Assembly (NCBI RefSeq): GCF_000002995.4
Contig: NW_025062478.1
Coordinates: 744,001 to 808,000, forward strand
Direction of reading: 5' to 3'
Length of the DNA stretch: 64,000 nt
Source: Brugia malayi
Lineage: Eukaryota > Nematoda > Chromadorea > Rhabditida > Onchocercidae
In this document: positions 50,601 through 61,165 of the stretch, piece after piece
Numbering within the stretch: position 1 is the stretch's first letter
How the letters are laid out: every line of letters starts with the position of its first letter
The notes under the pieces: generated by a model
Seen by the model: only the letters and a program-made list of their open reading frames with translations
Told to the model about the DNA's origin: nothing
Databases searched by the model: none
Program-made: the position numbers and the translations under genes

Positions 50601-53600
50601 ATCTCATCACAAATTATGCCAAATGAATCATCGGAATGTACAGTTTGCGATAAAGCAACAAATATCTGTGAAGCGGTAAATTACTTTTGTTTATTTGTTT
50701 GTTTTTTTTCGTCTTTATCAAATTTATTTAATCAAATTTTAAAGTTATTCATTAATTACTATTTATTCTCTGTGCTCAAATGCAAGAATGACACAAATGC
50801 GCATTGATGAAAGGAATACACATCAAATTATATTGTTTATTTTTTAATTTAATTTAATTTTAAATTTAATTTTTGTTTGTGTGTTTATTTTTAACTTAAT
50901 TTAATTTAATTTTAAATTTTTTAATTTAATTAATTTAACTAAGTATTTAATATTTTGAAGTTTATGCGAATTTTTTTTTTGTTTTAAAAAAATTGTATTT
51001 GAAATTTTAAGAAAAGATGAATTTTCTTCAAGTTCAGTTCCTCACAATCTGTGACATTTTATTTGCAGCAATGACATCATAAATGATGCATTGAACTAAG
51101 AAAGAGTATTCAGAAAAGTTTACGTTTGACAAACAATTTTGTCACATATATTTCAGATAATTTTTTTTGGAATAATTGTCGACTAAATTTTATTTCCATT
51201 CTAACAATAATTTCATTTTATTTTCAAATTTAAAAGTTAGAAACTTTTTTTTTTGATTTATTTCAAATTTACAATGAAAAATTTCATAAATTCTTTCCTT
51301 CTTTTTTATTTTTTCTGTTAATAAAACGGAAATGAACGACAATTTTAGTGGAATTCATTTAATTCCAAATTTGATTGCAAATTTTTTCCCTTCTGATTGT
51401 TAACCTTTCATTGCATTAATTTGAAAAAAACGATTATCGTGTAAACAAAATTTTTATTCGTTAACAAATAATAAAAATGCTTTATCAGGAATTACGTTTC
51501 CGGTTTATTTTATCCAAAAAATTTTACACTTACTGCTATGCCCCTCCCAACCGGCAATTTTCACTATTTTTTCTTTTTTTTTCCTTTTTTTTTTCTGAAT
51601 CAAATTCATTGTTTGTTGTAGGAAAGTTCATGTGATGCAGCTTTTTCCTTTTTTTTTTCTTTTCTCAGTTAATAGAATTGAAATTGATCTGAAATTTAAA
51701 TTAAAAAAATATTTTTCATTAATCTTTTTTGATAATTCATTTAATTTCTAATTCTCTTAAAAATTTTCCCTTCTTTGTTTCTTTTCTTTTCTTCGTTTAA
51801 TTTCTCATTGTATTCGATTCGACAAGGATAATTTTCTTTGCATCTTTTTATATTCTTCTTGACAAAATGACGATATTTTCCATATATTTATTTCATTTTC
51901 AAATCTCTTCCATTTCTCTTTCTCTCTTCTCTATCATTTCACATCTTTTATTACAATCTATTTACCTGAGAGAATTTCAGGAGGAACATTTCCTCTCTCT
52001 CATCTTTTCATTTTCATTGTCTCTTTTCCGTATACAAAGGTATAATTTTTGTAGTAGTATTATTCATTCAACCTTCTAATCATGAAAATTTTGAAAGTAA
52101 TATCTTATAGTATAAAGGTGAAAAAGAGTGATTGATCAGTTTAAAAGATCAGAATGCTATTTACTAAAGTTTTATTATCTCTAATACTTACTGTGTTACA
52201 TATTCATTTCAGGGCTTTTAATTATGATCTGAAATCTATCTATTCGATCTTAAATCTCTGAAATTTATCTATTCGATCTTAAATCTTTGAAATTTATCTA
52301 TTTCAATTATTGCAAAGTTTATACTTTGGCTTTTCATTTGTATTTTTTTTACTTTTTATTACTTTTTTTTTTTTAACTTCTGATAGCCAAAGCATTTCTG
52401 AGCAAACATTTCACACATAATTGCAAAAATAACTCATTTATCTTTTAAATAGAAAAAGCGAGATGACAAAATGACTAATGGATATAGCTATGTATTTTTT
52501 ATGCTAAATGAATAATATAAGAGTTCCAATAGTGTCAAAAAAATAATTAATTTTTTATTTTTAAATCTTTGACTAGTTAATAATTCAAATCTCTGACTAG
52601 TTGATAATTTAAATCTTTGATTAGTTAATAATTTAAATCTTTGGTTAATTAATCATTTAAATCTTTGATCAGTTAATAATTTAAATCTTCGATTAGTTAA
52701 TAATTTAAATCTTTGATTATTTAATAATTTAAATCATTGATTAGTTAATAATTTAAATCATTGATTAGTTAATAATTTAAATCTTTGATTAGTTAAAAAC
52801 TAATTTATCCCACTAGACATTGATCATTTTTTGAAAATTTTACATGTAATTGACAAGAATAACTTTTTTTTTTTGTTCAAGGATTTTGTTCAAAATGAAG
52901 AATTGTTAGCTAATCGTGAAGTTAGCTCGACTGAATCGGTCAGAGAGATGTCACAACGGTTTTCTTCACGACATATAATGGTCAACAGTGCATTGCAACA
53001 TCGTATTACAAATACTCATGGACATTTTACCAATTTGATTGGTGATCAATTATCAATCAATGATCAATTATCAATCCCAACAAACGACCAAACAGTAAGT
53101 TTGTTGAAATTAAAAGCTATTTTAAGAGCTGTAAAATTAGTTTATTCTAAAATTTTATTGAAATTAAAAAATATTTTAAAAATCATAAAGTGTTGTATTC
53201 TAAAAGTTTGATCAAACTGGAAATTATTGACAATAACAAATGTTAACGTTAACAATAACTGAGAAAGTAATGATTAGTTTGTTGAAAGTTTTGTTGAAAG
53301 CTTTGTGATAAGCATAGATCATATAAGTATTTCACGTAATCTTCACGTATTTCTTCGATAACTTTTTGATTTGATACATGTGATACTTTGAAATAATATG
53401 CAAAAGATTTTTATCTTTTTTTTTTTTTTTTTTTTGCAGCTGAAAAGACTTCTAACAAAATTAGCAGCTGATGATGCTTTAGATGAAGAATTCGCAGTGA
53501 TTCCGAATAAACGTATGTCTGCCGGTGTATCAACAAGTCAAAGACCGGAAAATATGGTATAGTTTCTTGAAATTTATTCATTCACAACGGAAAATGAATG

Positions 53601-56600
53601 AATGATAATAAATATGATAAGATTGATTTTCTCAATTTCTTGATCCATCTTCAAATATTTTTCTTATCCAAACTTCCAGGGAATTTATTTAGTACCTGAT
53701 TATTTTACATTTCAATTTGAAAGCTTGATCTTTGTGGGAATTATGATAGAAGGGTAAGTTTATGGATGAAAAAAAAAAGTAGAGATTTTTACTTTCATTT
53801 TGTTTTATGTCCGAACTTGGCTAATTTTCAAAAAAGTGTTTTCAAGAAGAAATTTCCAGAAACGGAACCGTACACGATCGATAGTGCCATACGAAGATAC
53901 ACGAATTATGTTACATTCAAAACAATCGAATCCAACAGGCTACATTAATGCCTCAAACATTCAGGTAATTCAGCTTTAGAGAATTTATTAATTCGTAAAA
54001 ATTTCTTCTCATTAAATTTGCATATTATAGATTCCAATTGGCAATCGAATTTTGAAATATATATTGGCGCAGGCTCCACTTCCGGATACCATTGAAGATT
54101 TCTGGCAAATGATTTGGGAATCCGGTTCACAGCTCATTGTCATGCTTTGCAGTGCTCAAGTAAGGAAAAGTTTTCCTATCAAATATTATTAATCTTTGGA
54201 ATAAGAAATGTAATACCCACTGATCGATAAGTGATAAACGATTAATTACTATGAAATTACTTGTAAAGATTATTGCAGAAAAAAGTTAATTAATATATCA
54301 AAGAGAGATTTTGATTAACTTTTTATGAATGGTTTAAAACTTTAAACAAATAAAATTTAAAGAGGTATATATTACATAGAGATTGATATATGTGATATGA
54401 AGTAAAATAAGCTTGACAAGCTTGATAAGAAAAAAGATATGAATATTTATTCTATTATTCTTCAATCATAAAAAGATATCTTTAGGATTGTAAAGGTACC
54501 ACAACACCCATTTATTGGCCAACAAAAGTAATGAGCAAACTAAGATTATCAGATCACTCAGTGACGCTACTTTCGAGTACGTCAAGCAAACATCAGGTGA
54601 CAATGATGTTTCAATTGAAACAAAATTCGAATGGAGAACGACGAACCATTTATCATCTCAGATTGATGGATTGGGAAAGTGGTGGAATACCACCGAGTGA
54701 GGAATCTTTCTTAGGTAGGTTTATTCGCTTGTCCCAGAAGAGTACTGCCCTCTTACATTTTACTCTTCTTTTAAAATTTTGATATTGGTAATGAAACATA
54801 GCTAAAACTATCAGATTCCAAACTCCAATCCTTATTATTAGACTTTATTAACTTATTTTTTTGCAATTTTTTTTTTTTTTTTTAAAAAAAGTTATTTCCT
54901 TCCTTGTATTTTTCATTCCTGCAATCTTTAATTGTTCATTATTCAGTTTATTTTAAAATCATTCATTCTAAGGTAAACAGGCCAGTGAATAAGTAAAAAT
55001 TAGTTCAGGCTTGATTTATCAGTTCAAAAATAAACATTTCTTTAGTCAATATTTCAATTAATAGTAGTTTTCCCTAGAAAAATTTCATTCCCTTTCTGCA
55101 GTCAATAATAAACCAATTATTTTTTATTTTTTTATAGTTATTATTCGTTTATTTATTTTTTAATTAATTTTTAGTTATCGATTAATTAGTTAGGCAATGC
55201 AATAAAAAAAAAGAAACTAAAAAAGTTTTCACTTCTAACTGTATCTTTTAGGATTTATGGATGCTGTCAATAGTGTTCGACGACATTTGGAAAATGAAAA
55301 GTTAAAGGAAGTGGATTTTGGAGCAATATCAGGATCTAAAAATAATCGAAACAATTGTCATGTAATTTTTTCTATCAAATTTCTATCAAAATTTTTTCAA
55401 TCAAATTTGTCATGTAATTTTCTATCAAATATTCGGGTGATAATTGTTTTTTTTCTTTTTAGAATATTTTTTGTAGATAAATTTAACGCATTCAACAAAT
55501 CGAAATACAACACAATCGACTGATCTCGGTTATTATAACTGGTGTAAAAAAGGATTGCATGTTGTTAATTATGCATTGCATCATTCACCTTCCAGGTAAT
55601 CCTACTATAATCAAATAATCAAGTAATACTTGTAAAATGACAGAAAAGAAGAAAATTTTAGGTTTAAAGAAAGGAAATTTAAGCATTTACCTGTTGAACA
55701 TAACTAAAAATGACACAAAGTGGAAAAAGGAATGAAAAAGTTTAAATTTGAATTAAAAGAGATTCAACTGTAGCTATTCGAATGCTCTATCATCGGCATT
55801 TTCATCTAGCAGAAGAAATGACGTAATGGTAGATGCAGTTGTACCACCAACCGTAATACATTGCCTGACAGGTGCTCATGAATCTGGTGTTTATTTGCTT
55901 GTGGAATTGATGATTCACTGTATTGAGCATAACATGGTATGTTTACTTACAATGACAAACAATATTTAGAAGAGAAATTACTTATTCAAATAGCCATCTA
56001 GATTTTGTAAAATAGAATGTTTAGGCATGTTTGTCTCTTAGCAAGGACGATATTTCGAAACTATTACTTTAAGTTTTTAATTTCACATTGAAATAAACAC
56101 AGCTTCATTCTTTTGATAGTTTTCGGGAATATTGTATTCTCATCCTCTTCCCTACAATGATGGTTCCCAGGAATACGGTACACATATCGTCTTCCCTACG
56201 GTAATAGTCCCCTGGAATACTGTTGTTCATCCCCTTCTCTACGATAATAGTTCCCAGGAATACTGTATGTACATCGTCTTCCCTACGACAATAGTTCTCG
56301 GGAATACTGTTATTCATCCCTTTCTCTACAATAATAGTTCCTAGGGATACTGTGTGTACATCGTCTTCCCTATCTTTTCCCTACGATAATAGTTCCCGGG
56401 AATACTGTTATTCATCCCCTTCTCTACGATAATAGTTCCCAGGAATACTGTATGTACATCGTCTTCCCTACGACAATAGTTCTCGGTAATACTGTTATTC
56501 ATCCCCTTCTCTACAATAATAGTTCCCAGGGATACTGTATGTACATCGTCTTCCCTATCTTTTGCCTATGATAATAGTCTCCGAGAATACTGTACTTTTA

Positions 56601-56781
56601 TATTTATTAGCATCAAAATCAGTTCAATTTTCTAAAGAATAAATTTGTTCAGTATGTGGATATTAGCAAAACATTGGCATTGTTACGACAGCAGAGAATG
56701 TGTCTCGTAAAAAATGTGGAACAATATCGCTTTGTATATTCTGCACTGATCATTTATTTGCAAAAGTCACGGCTCATTTAA
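41678..56781 (+). CDS. FERM-PTP protein, PTPN14/PTPN21 (Pez) homolog with degenerate phosphatase site, about 1372 aa
   Basis: Exons: 41678-41878, 42438-42625, 43140-43237, 44388-44458, 44721-44879, 45497-45582, 45726-45828, 46145-46242, 46765-46825, 47144-47387, 47996-48171, 48438-48557, 48757-48870, 49253-49513, 49815-50675, 52882-53094, 53440-53556, 53860-53964, 54031-54159, 54486-54714, 55252-55361, 55477-55595, 55810-55936, 56653-56781. The FERM domain spans about 15-335 ([17 protein letters not shown] and [14 protein letters not shown] match Pez proteins). A long Ser/Thr-rich linker (to about 1018) has His and Ala runs. The PTP fold follows, with VPYEDTRI and GYINASNIQ; the C-terminus YLQKSRLI matches human PTPN14/21. 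Catalytic changes: WPD is WES (1198-1200), the P-loop is [10 protein letters not shown] (Cys1306 kept, Arg replaced by Glu1312), and the first Q-loop Gln is Lys. The human proteins act at junctions and in Hippo/YAP control; a scaffold role is inferred. ATG at 41705 is an alternative start. Exon 7 lacks an AG acceptor. Confidence 0.88.
43285..43380. repeat. Short tandem repeat in Pez-like intron 3
   Basis: AAAAACATTTAAATTGATTA with AAAGTAAGAAAAATTAAA repeats two to three times with a period near 40 bp. Confidence 0.75.
44940..45415. repeat. AT-rich minisatellite in Pez-like intron 5, about 6 copies of 70-78 bp
   Basis: Units contain TTCAAAAATTTATTAAATAT, TTAATGTGTTTTTTT and ACAAATATATTATAATTAAT. 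They start near 44955, 45045, 45118, 45190, 45268 and 45345. Copy lengths vary mainly in the T runs. The array fills most of the 617-bp intron. Confidence 0.9.
45869..46020 (+). pseudogene. Decayed duplicate of Pez-like exon 8 and its upstream intron end
   Basis: This block resembles 46067-46180. Both begin ATTAAACTTGAAA, pass through a T-run with a TTTCA motif and an AAATTTAATTTTTA stretch, and reach GAAGATGTAGAAATGG, then TATGTAGCA. In this first copy the acceptor TATAG is replaced by TTTGG, and a stop codon (TAG) follows within 40 bases, so it cannot work as an exon. It is a fossil of a tandem duplication of about 190 bp. Confidence 0.8.
50365..50385 (+). repeat. Coding (GCT)n run in Pez-like exon 15
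   Basis: Trinucleotide repeat encoding an alanine run (TAAAAAAAV) in the linker of the FERM-PTP protein. Two other coding simple repeats in the same exon give Ser/Thr (49983-50018) and His/Gln (50028-50065) runs. Confidence 0.85.
52215..52315. repeat. Two to three copies of a 37-bp repeat in Pez-like intron 15
   Basis: CTGAAATTTATCTATTCGAT followed by CTTAAATCT recurs in tandem. Confidence 0.85.
52555..52800. repeat. Minisatellite of about 26-bp units in Pez-like intron 15, about 9-10 copies
   Basis: The unit reads approximately TTAATAATTTAAATCTTTGA then TTAG. Variants have CTCTGAC, CTTCGA or CATTGA in the middle. The array lies just upstream of exon 16. Confidence 0.92.
56105..56600. repeat. 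GC-richer minisatellite in the last Pez-like intron, 43-45 bp units
   Basis: Units contain ATAATAGTTCCCAGGAATAC followed by either TGTATGTACATCGTCTTCCC or TGTTATTCATCCCCTTCTCT, then ACGA. The two variants alternate, so the effective period is about 88 bp; about 10-11 units are present. Composition is far more balanced than in the surrounding intron. Open frames in both strands are repeat artefacts. Confidence 0.92.
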
Positions 56782-58333
56782 AAGAAATGAAAGATTGTGT
56801 CGAAAACTTTGTATGATTTAAAGTTTGTATCGAAAGTTTTGTATGATTTAAAGTTTGTACAGATGAATGTACTGTGTAATGGAGTGTCTTTGTTATGAAT
56901 TTTATTCGCCAACAATTACATTACACAAAGTATTAATCTATCATAATGTACTGTTATTGACAAGTATAGAATGAAGGGAAAACAAACAAATATCAAAAAT
57001 AAATGAAAATTTTGAATTAAGGAAAAATGAATGAGTAACAATCAAATGATAGCATACTGATACTAAAAAATTAACTCACATAATGAATTTTAATTCTGCC
57101 TTATATAGTGGACATTAGCTTACAACAAAGCTCATTATTAGAATGAGTGAAGGAGCTGTCACTGCCAGATTATCTCAATCCTTTATATAGTATGGTAGAC
57201 GTAGACGTGTACAGTATTACGTTTAAAAAGTTTAAACATTTTTTTAAACGAACTATAGCATTTTAGATAATGAAGAGAAGTTCAGAAAATGAAAGGTAAG
57301 TGTTGGCTGAACGATCTCTTATCTAAAACATATGCTTGAAACAGTTTTATATTTATTTGATATTTAAATATGACAGTTAGTTTATGATTTAGTAAGAATT
57401 TATTTCAACATATTATAATTTGGTTTTTCCTGCAGATTTCATTATTCCAACATCTATTTAATCTGTAATATATTAAGTATGTAGATGAATGAATATTGTA
57501 ATTAAACACTTTTTCATGCGATTTTAATTTCGATAGTTCTTTTCAATTATAGATGGAAAAGAACTGTCTATGATAGTTATTTTCGTTAAATATAAAACTA
57601 ATTTTGGAAAACACTTTGTTTACTCATTGAGTTCACTCTTTATGTGAATGGAAAGGAATCTAAAAATTAAAGTATCTTAGACAGTGGTCACACATTAGGG
57701 CAGTCAAATGTCCAACTTTGTCAGTGACACTTTTCCATTTGTTTGTTTGTTTCTATACAATGTTGCATTGCCAATGTTTTGAATGTAAATTTGCTCAATT
57801 AAATTTCGCCACATTTAATCCTTTGTTTATTTAATATTCTAAATGACACGGTTAATTGTATATATTCTGTTCACTTTCCCTTTCTTACTTAAACAATACT
57901 TTCTTTGTCAATTTAAACGCATTTATTGTTACTGCGCCTTGTAAGAATGAATGGTATTTGAGTCTTAAATTAGAATGGGATCAAAATAAATTAAAAATCA
58001 AGAATTTAAAAATTTGCTTAAATTTCATTCTATTCGTTATAGAGAGTACAAAATGTGCACAGATAAATTTTAATTGAAAATTAACTTGTTGAATAGATTG
58101 ATGATTTGATGAGTTTTTCATTTTACTTTCAGCTAAATTTTGCACATTCAATTCATACTGTCCAGACTTTTCAGAAAAATTATTCCTTCGAAGTATAATA
58201 CACTCCTGACCATCACTGACCTCTGACCACCACTAACCTCTGATCTTAAGTGAGCCATCTTATGGATGGATGCTTTATTCCTATAATTCTCCTCCAACTC
58301 TCTTAATTACACTTTCCTTAGTCTGAAGAGAGG

Positions 58334-58516
58334 ATGGACAAATGCTGTAGGGCGGTAATGACCCGTAGAAGAACTATTTTCAAAAATAGGACAGATGAGC
58401 TCAAGCAGTTAGTCTTCCTTATTTCAAATTTTACCTCCGATTCCATAATTAAAAAGGAAGATAAAGAATTAGTGAAATACACAGCGATGCTACCACTACT
58501 TATTGAGAATGAGTAA
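58334..58516 (+). pseudogene. Uncharacterised 60-codon open frame, possible mobile-element relic
   Basis: The ATG-started frame encodes a charged peptide beginning MDKCCRAVMTRRRTIFKNRT, with a likely helical centre and the ending YTAMLPLLIENE. It sits in the GC-richer part of the spacer, and an acceptor-like CCTTAG lies just upstream. The N-terminal pattern loosely recalls gag-like starts of BEL/Pao retroelements, but this is a weak impression. No RT, integrase or LTR was found nearby. Confidence 0.2.
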
Positions 58517-58814
58517 TTCAAAAGAAAGAAGCTAAAAGCGAAGGTATGTTTTATTTAAAAATCGACCTTGTATAAACAATCAGACAGAATGGTCACTGCT
58601 GTACGACCTTTTTCTGTGGTCAATGTAAAATTCGGCTGATGATGAACGTGCCAAAACGTTCAGGTCATTATTGTCACAACTGCAATATAATGCATATCGA
58701 TAGCAATGTATAAAAGTGAAATTAACAAAACATTGAAAAATTTTATGAAAACGGAACAAACCAAAAGTGAAAAGTGTAAAGTAAATTATCAAAAATCTAA
58801 CTTTCTACTATCTC

Positions 58815-59050
58815 ATAGTGAAGGAAACTGACACGGATAATCTCGGATTTATTACAAAATCACGCAACCCATCGATTTGGCGCAAATCATTCTCGACCGC
58901 TCTGATATCACCATTAAAAGAATCGTGGAAAATGCAACCATTCTCAGTTTGAGTCCAGTTAATAAAATAGTTCCATTTGGTTGAAATTAATAGTTTAGGT
59001 CGTTTCAAATTCAAGTGTCGCAGATTTTCGACATTTAACTTAAAAATCAT
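58815..59050 (-). other. Uncharacterised minus-strand open frame, about 78 codons
   Basis: The minus-strand frame includes NVENLRHLNLKRPKLLIST, then KWNYFINWTQTENGCIFHDS and FNGDIRAVENDLRQIDGLRD, ending SVSFTMR. Composition is protein-like (few homopolymers, balanced residues), in contrast to random frames in this A/T-rich DNA. I recognise no family and could not link it to further exons. It could be an exon of an unrecognised gene, a relic, or chance. Confidence 0.25.
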
Positions 59051-60301
59051 TTTCAGAATGCTTTTATATCCAAATATTACCAATGTATTTATCAATTGTT
59101 TATTAAATCTAAATCTAAACAGCAGATATTATCATGTATTTTTTAAAATTATGATTTTCTTGGAATTATAAAACATCAAAACTGTTTTAACAGCATGTAA
59201 GCTGTAAGCAGATAATGTCTAATGAAATATTAAAAAAAAAAAATGTTCTATAAGTTAAAAAAGAAAAAAGAAAAAAAATATATCGTAAGAATAATAAATT
59301 TCGATTTTACAAATAATATTGCAATTAATTTCACTATTCAAATAACAAAAAAATTTTTTTAAAAAAATATTAATTATTACTAATTTTCTAAATTTATCGC
59401 TTTGTTGGTACTTTTGAAAAAGAAATGTTTGTTTTTTCAAAAATTTTTTTCCCTTATTTATCATTATTGCAAAAGGCAGATTTTAAAGCTAAAATTAAGT
59501 TTAAGCCTAAATCTAAACTAAAATTTAAACCTAACTTGAATTGCTATTTGATTGAAGCATCCATCATATATGAACTTCTACTGGTTGATGGACATCATCA
59601 GAACAATCATTGATCAATCTTTTATGATCACTTTACGATCAAATGAACAATATTGATAATTTGCATTTGTGATGAAAGATTATTGCAATATCAAGAAAGT
59701 TCTTTACTGATTATTCCATATTTGAAAATAAACTTTTATGTTTTGTGGTGTTTTTTCATTTCTTATTTAACATTTTTTTTTTTTGTTCATATGCACAGAA
59801 ATATTTTACATTTTCTACTTTTTTTTACTGAAAAAAAACTAAGAATTTGTCATTTTATTGACATTTAACGAAATAATCTTTCTTTTTTGAGTTTGTTTAG
59901 GTTTTTTTTCATTTTTTTGTTTAAAAAAAAAATTTGATCTTTGTCTTATTTTTTTCCAGGAACCTTTAATTTAATATATTATTATGTTATTAATTATTAT
60001 TATCATATTACTTATTATTATTCTTACATTATTAATTATAATATTAATTTTTAGAAATTTTTATTTTCATTGAGGAACGACATTATCATATTTGTTAAAT
60101 TTTAATTGTAATGTGCAAATTTATTGAAAAATTGAATGCTATAATGTTAATTGAAAAGAATCAAATCACAGAATTAGGCTTTCAAAAAAGTTTTTCGAAA
60201 ATTTCAAATGAGATTGGCTACTAATAGTTTCATAAGTGATTAATTTTATCAAAATGATATAATCACATTAGTGCTTTTATAGCATCCAAATTGTATGTTT
60301 T

Positions 60302-60371
60302 CACAGTTCCACTATGTGACACCCTATGCGACACACTATGTGACACCCTATGCGACACACTATGTGACACG
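60302..60371. repeat. 24-bp tandem repeat made of 12-bp halves
   Basis: CTATGTGACACC and CTATGCGACACA alternate, giving three 24-bp units less a partial copy. Sharp edges suggest recent expansion. Confidence 0.92.
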
Positions 60372-61109
60372 AAATATAAGCTCATTTTGTGAAAAGAGCA
60401 AAGAACATATATTTGAAAATTTTAATGAAATGAATCATATTATCCAAATAGTAAATTAGAGATCCATTTAAATTTGCAAATGATAATTAGCATCAAAATA
60501 TTTCGGAATATATTCGAGAATTTTTCTATACAACAAATTAGATACAAAATTGAATATAAAGTTTAAAAAACATTAGAATGATTGAAGAACTGAAAAGTCA
60601 TAAAGAGTATAAAGTGGAATATGGAAATTTATTTTCAAAAAAAAAATTATAAAAATTTTATGTTTAATATTTGCTGTTATGTAAGAAAAAAATATATACA
60701 TTTAAGAAAATTTTTATGTATAAAAGAAGTATTCAAATAAAAAAAAAAGCTATTTACAATGAATTCATTAATTCTGATCAGAGAATAGATGACAAAAGTC
60801 AAAAGATAACATAAAATTTAGTTGAAATTTAAATATATTCCAGATATTCTAATAAAAAATACTAAAGGAATGTTTTTTTTTTTTTTTTTAACATTCTTAT
60901 GCGATTAATTCAATCACTAAAATTTGTCGTTAATTTATTGAAATGTATTTTATTTCAATTGCATTTCAAAATTTGTTTCTGATTTTATTAAAAATTTTAT
61001 GATAAATATTTTGATGATTTTCCAATTTTCTAACATTCATTCATTTCTAGTTGTAAGAATAAACGAGTTCAGAAATGATTTTCAAGTACTCATCGTCCTT
61101 TTTTTTTCG

Positions 61110-61165
61110 TACATCACATCCGGTTATTGTACATCATATCCGGTTGTTTCACATCGTATCCGGTT
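61110..61165. repeat. Three copies of a 20-21 bp repeat beside the HtrL stop codon
   Basis: ACATCACATCCGGTTATTGT, then CATATCCGGTTGTTTC and CATCGTATCCGGTTTT. The array abuts the stop codon of the minus-strand gene (61168-61166), so it would lie at the start of its 3'UTR. Confidence 0.85.

Larger units (their letters stand above)
56782..61165. other. Intergenic region between the Pez-like and HtrL genes
   Basis: No confirmed gene was found in 4.4 kb. The part at about 57600-59100 has more balanced composition and holds three short, protein-like open frames that do not join into a model. Two small tandem repeats lie at 60302-60371 and 61110-61165. The remainder is A/T-rich. Confidence 0.55.

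Noticed and set aside
49815..50675. Separate single-exon gene starting at ATG 49821
   Set aside because: It has a good acceptor before it (ATTATAG) and a GTAAAT donor at its end, and it keeps phase with exons on either side, so it is the large linker exon of the FERM-PTP gene.
56105..56344. 70-codon frames on both strands in the last Pez-like intron
   Set aside because: Repeated peptides come from the 43-45 bp minisatellite; no start context or splice support.
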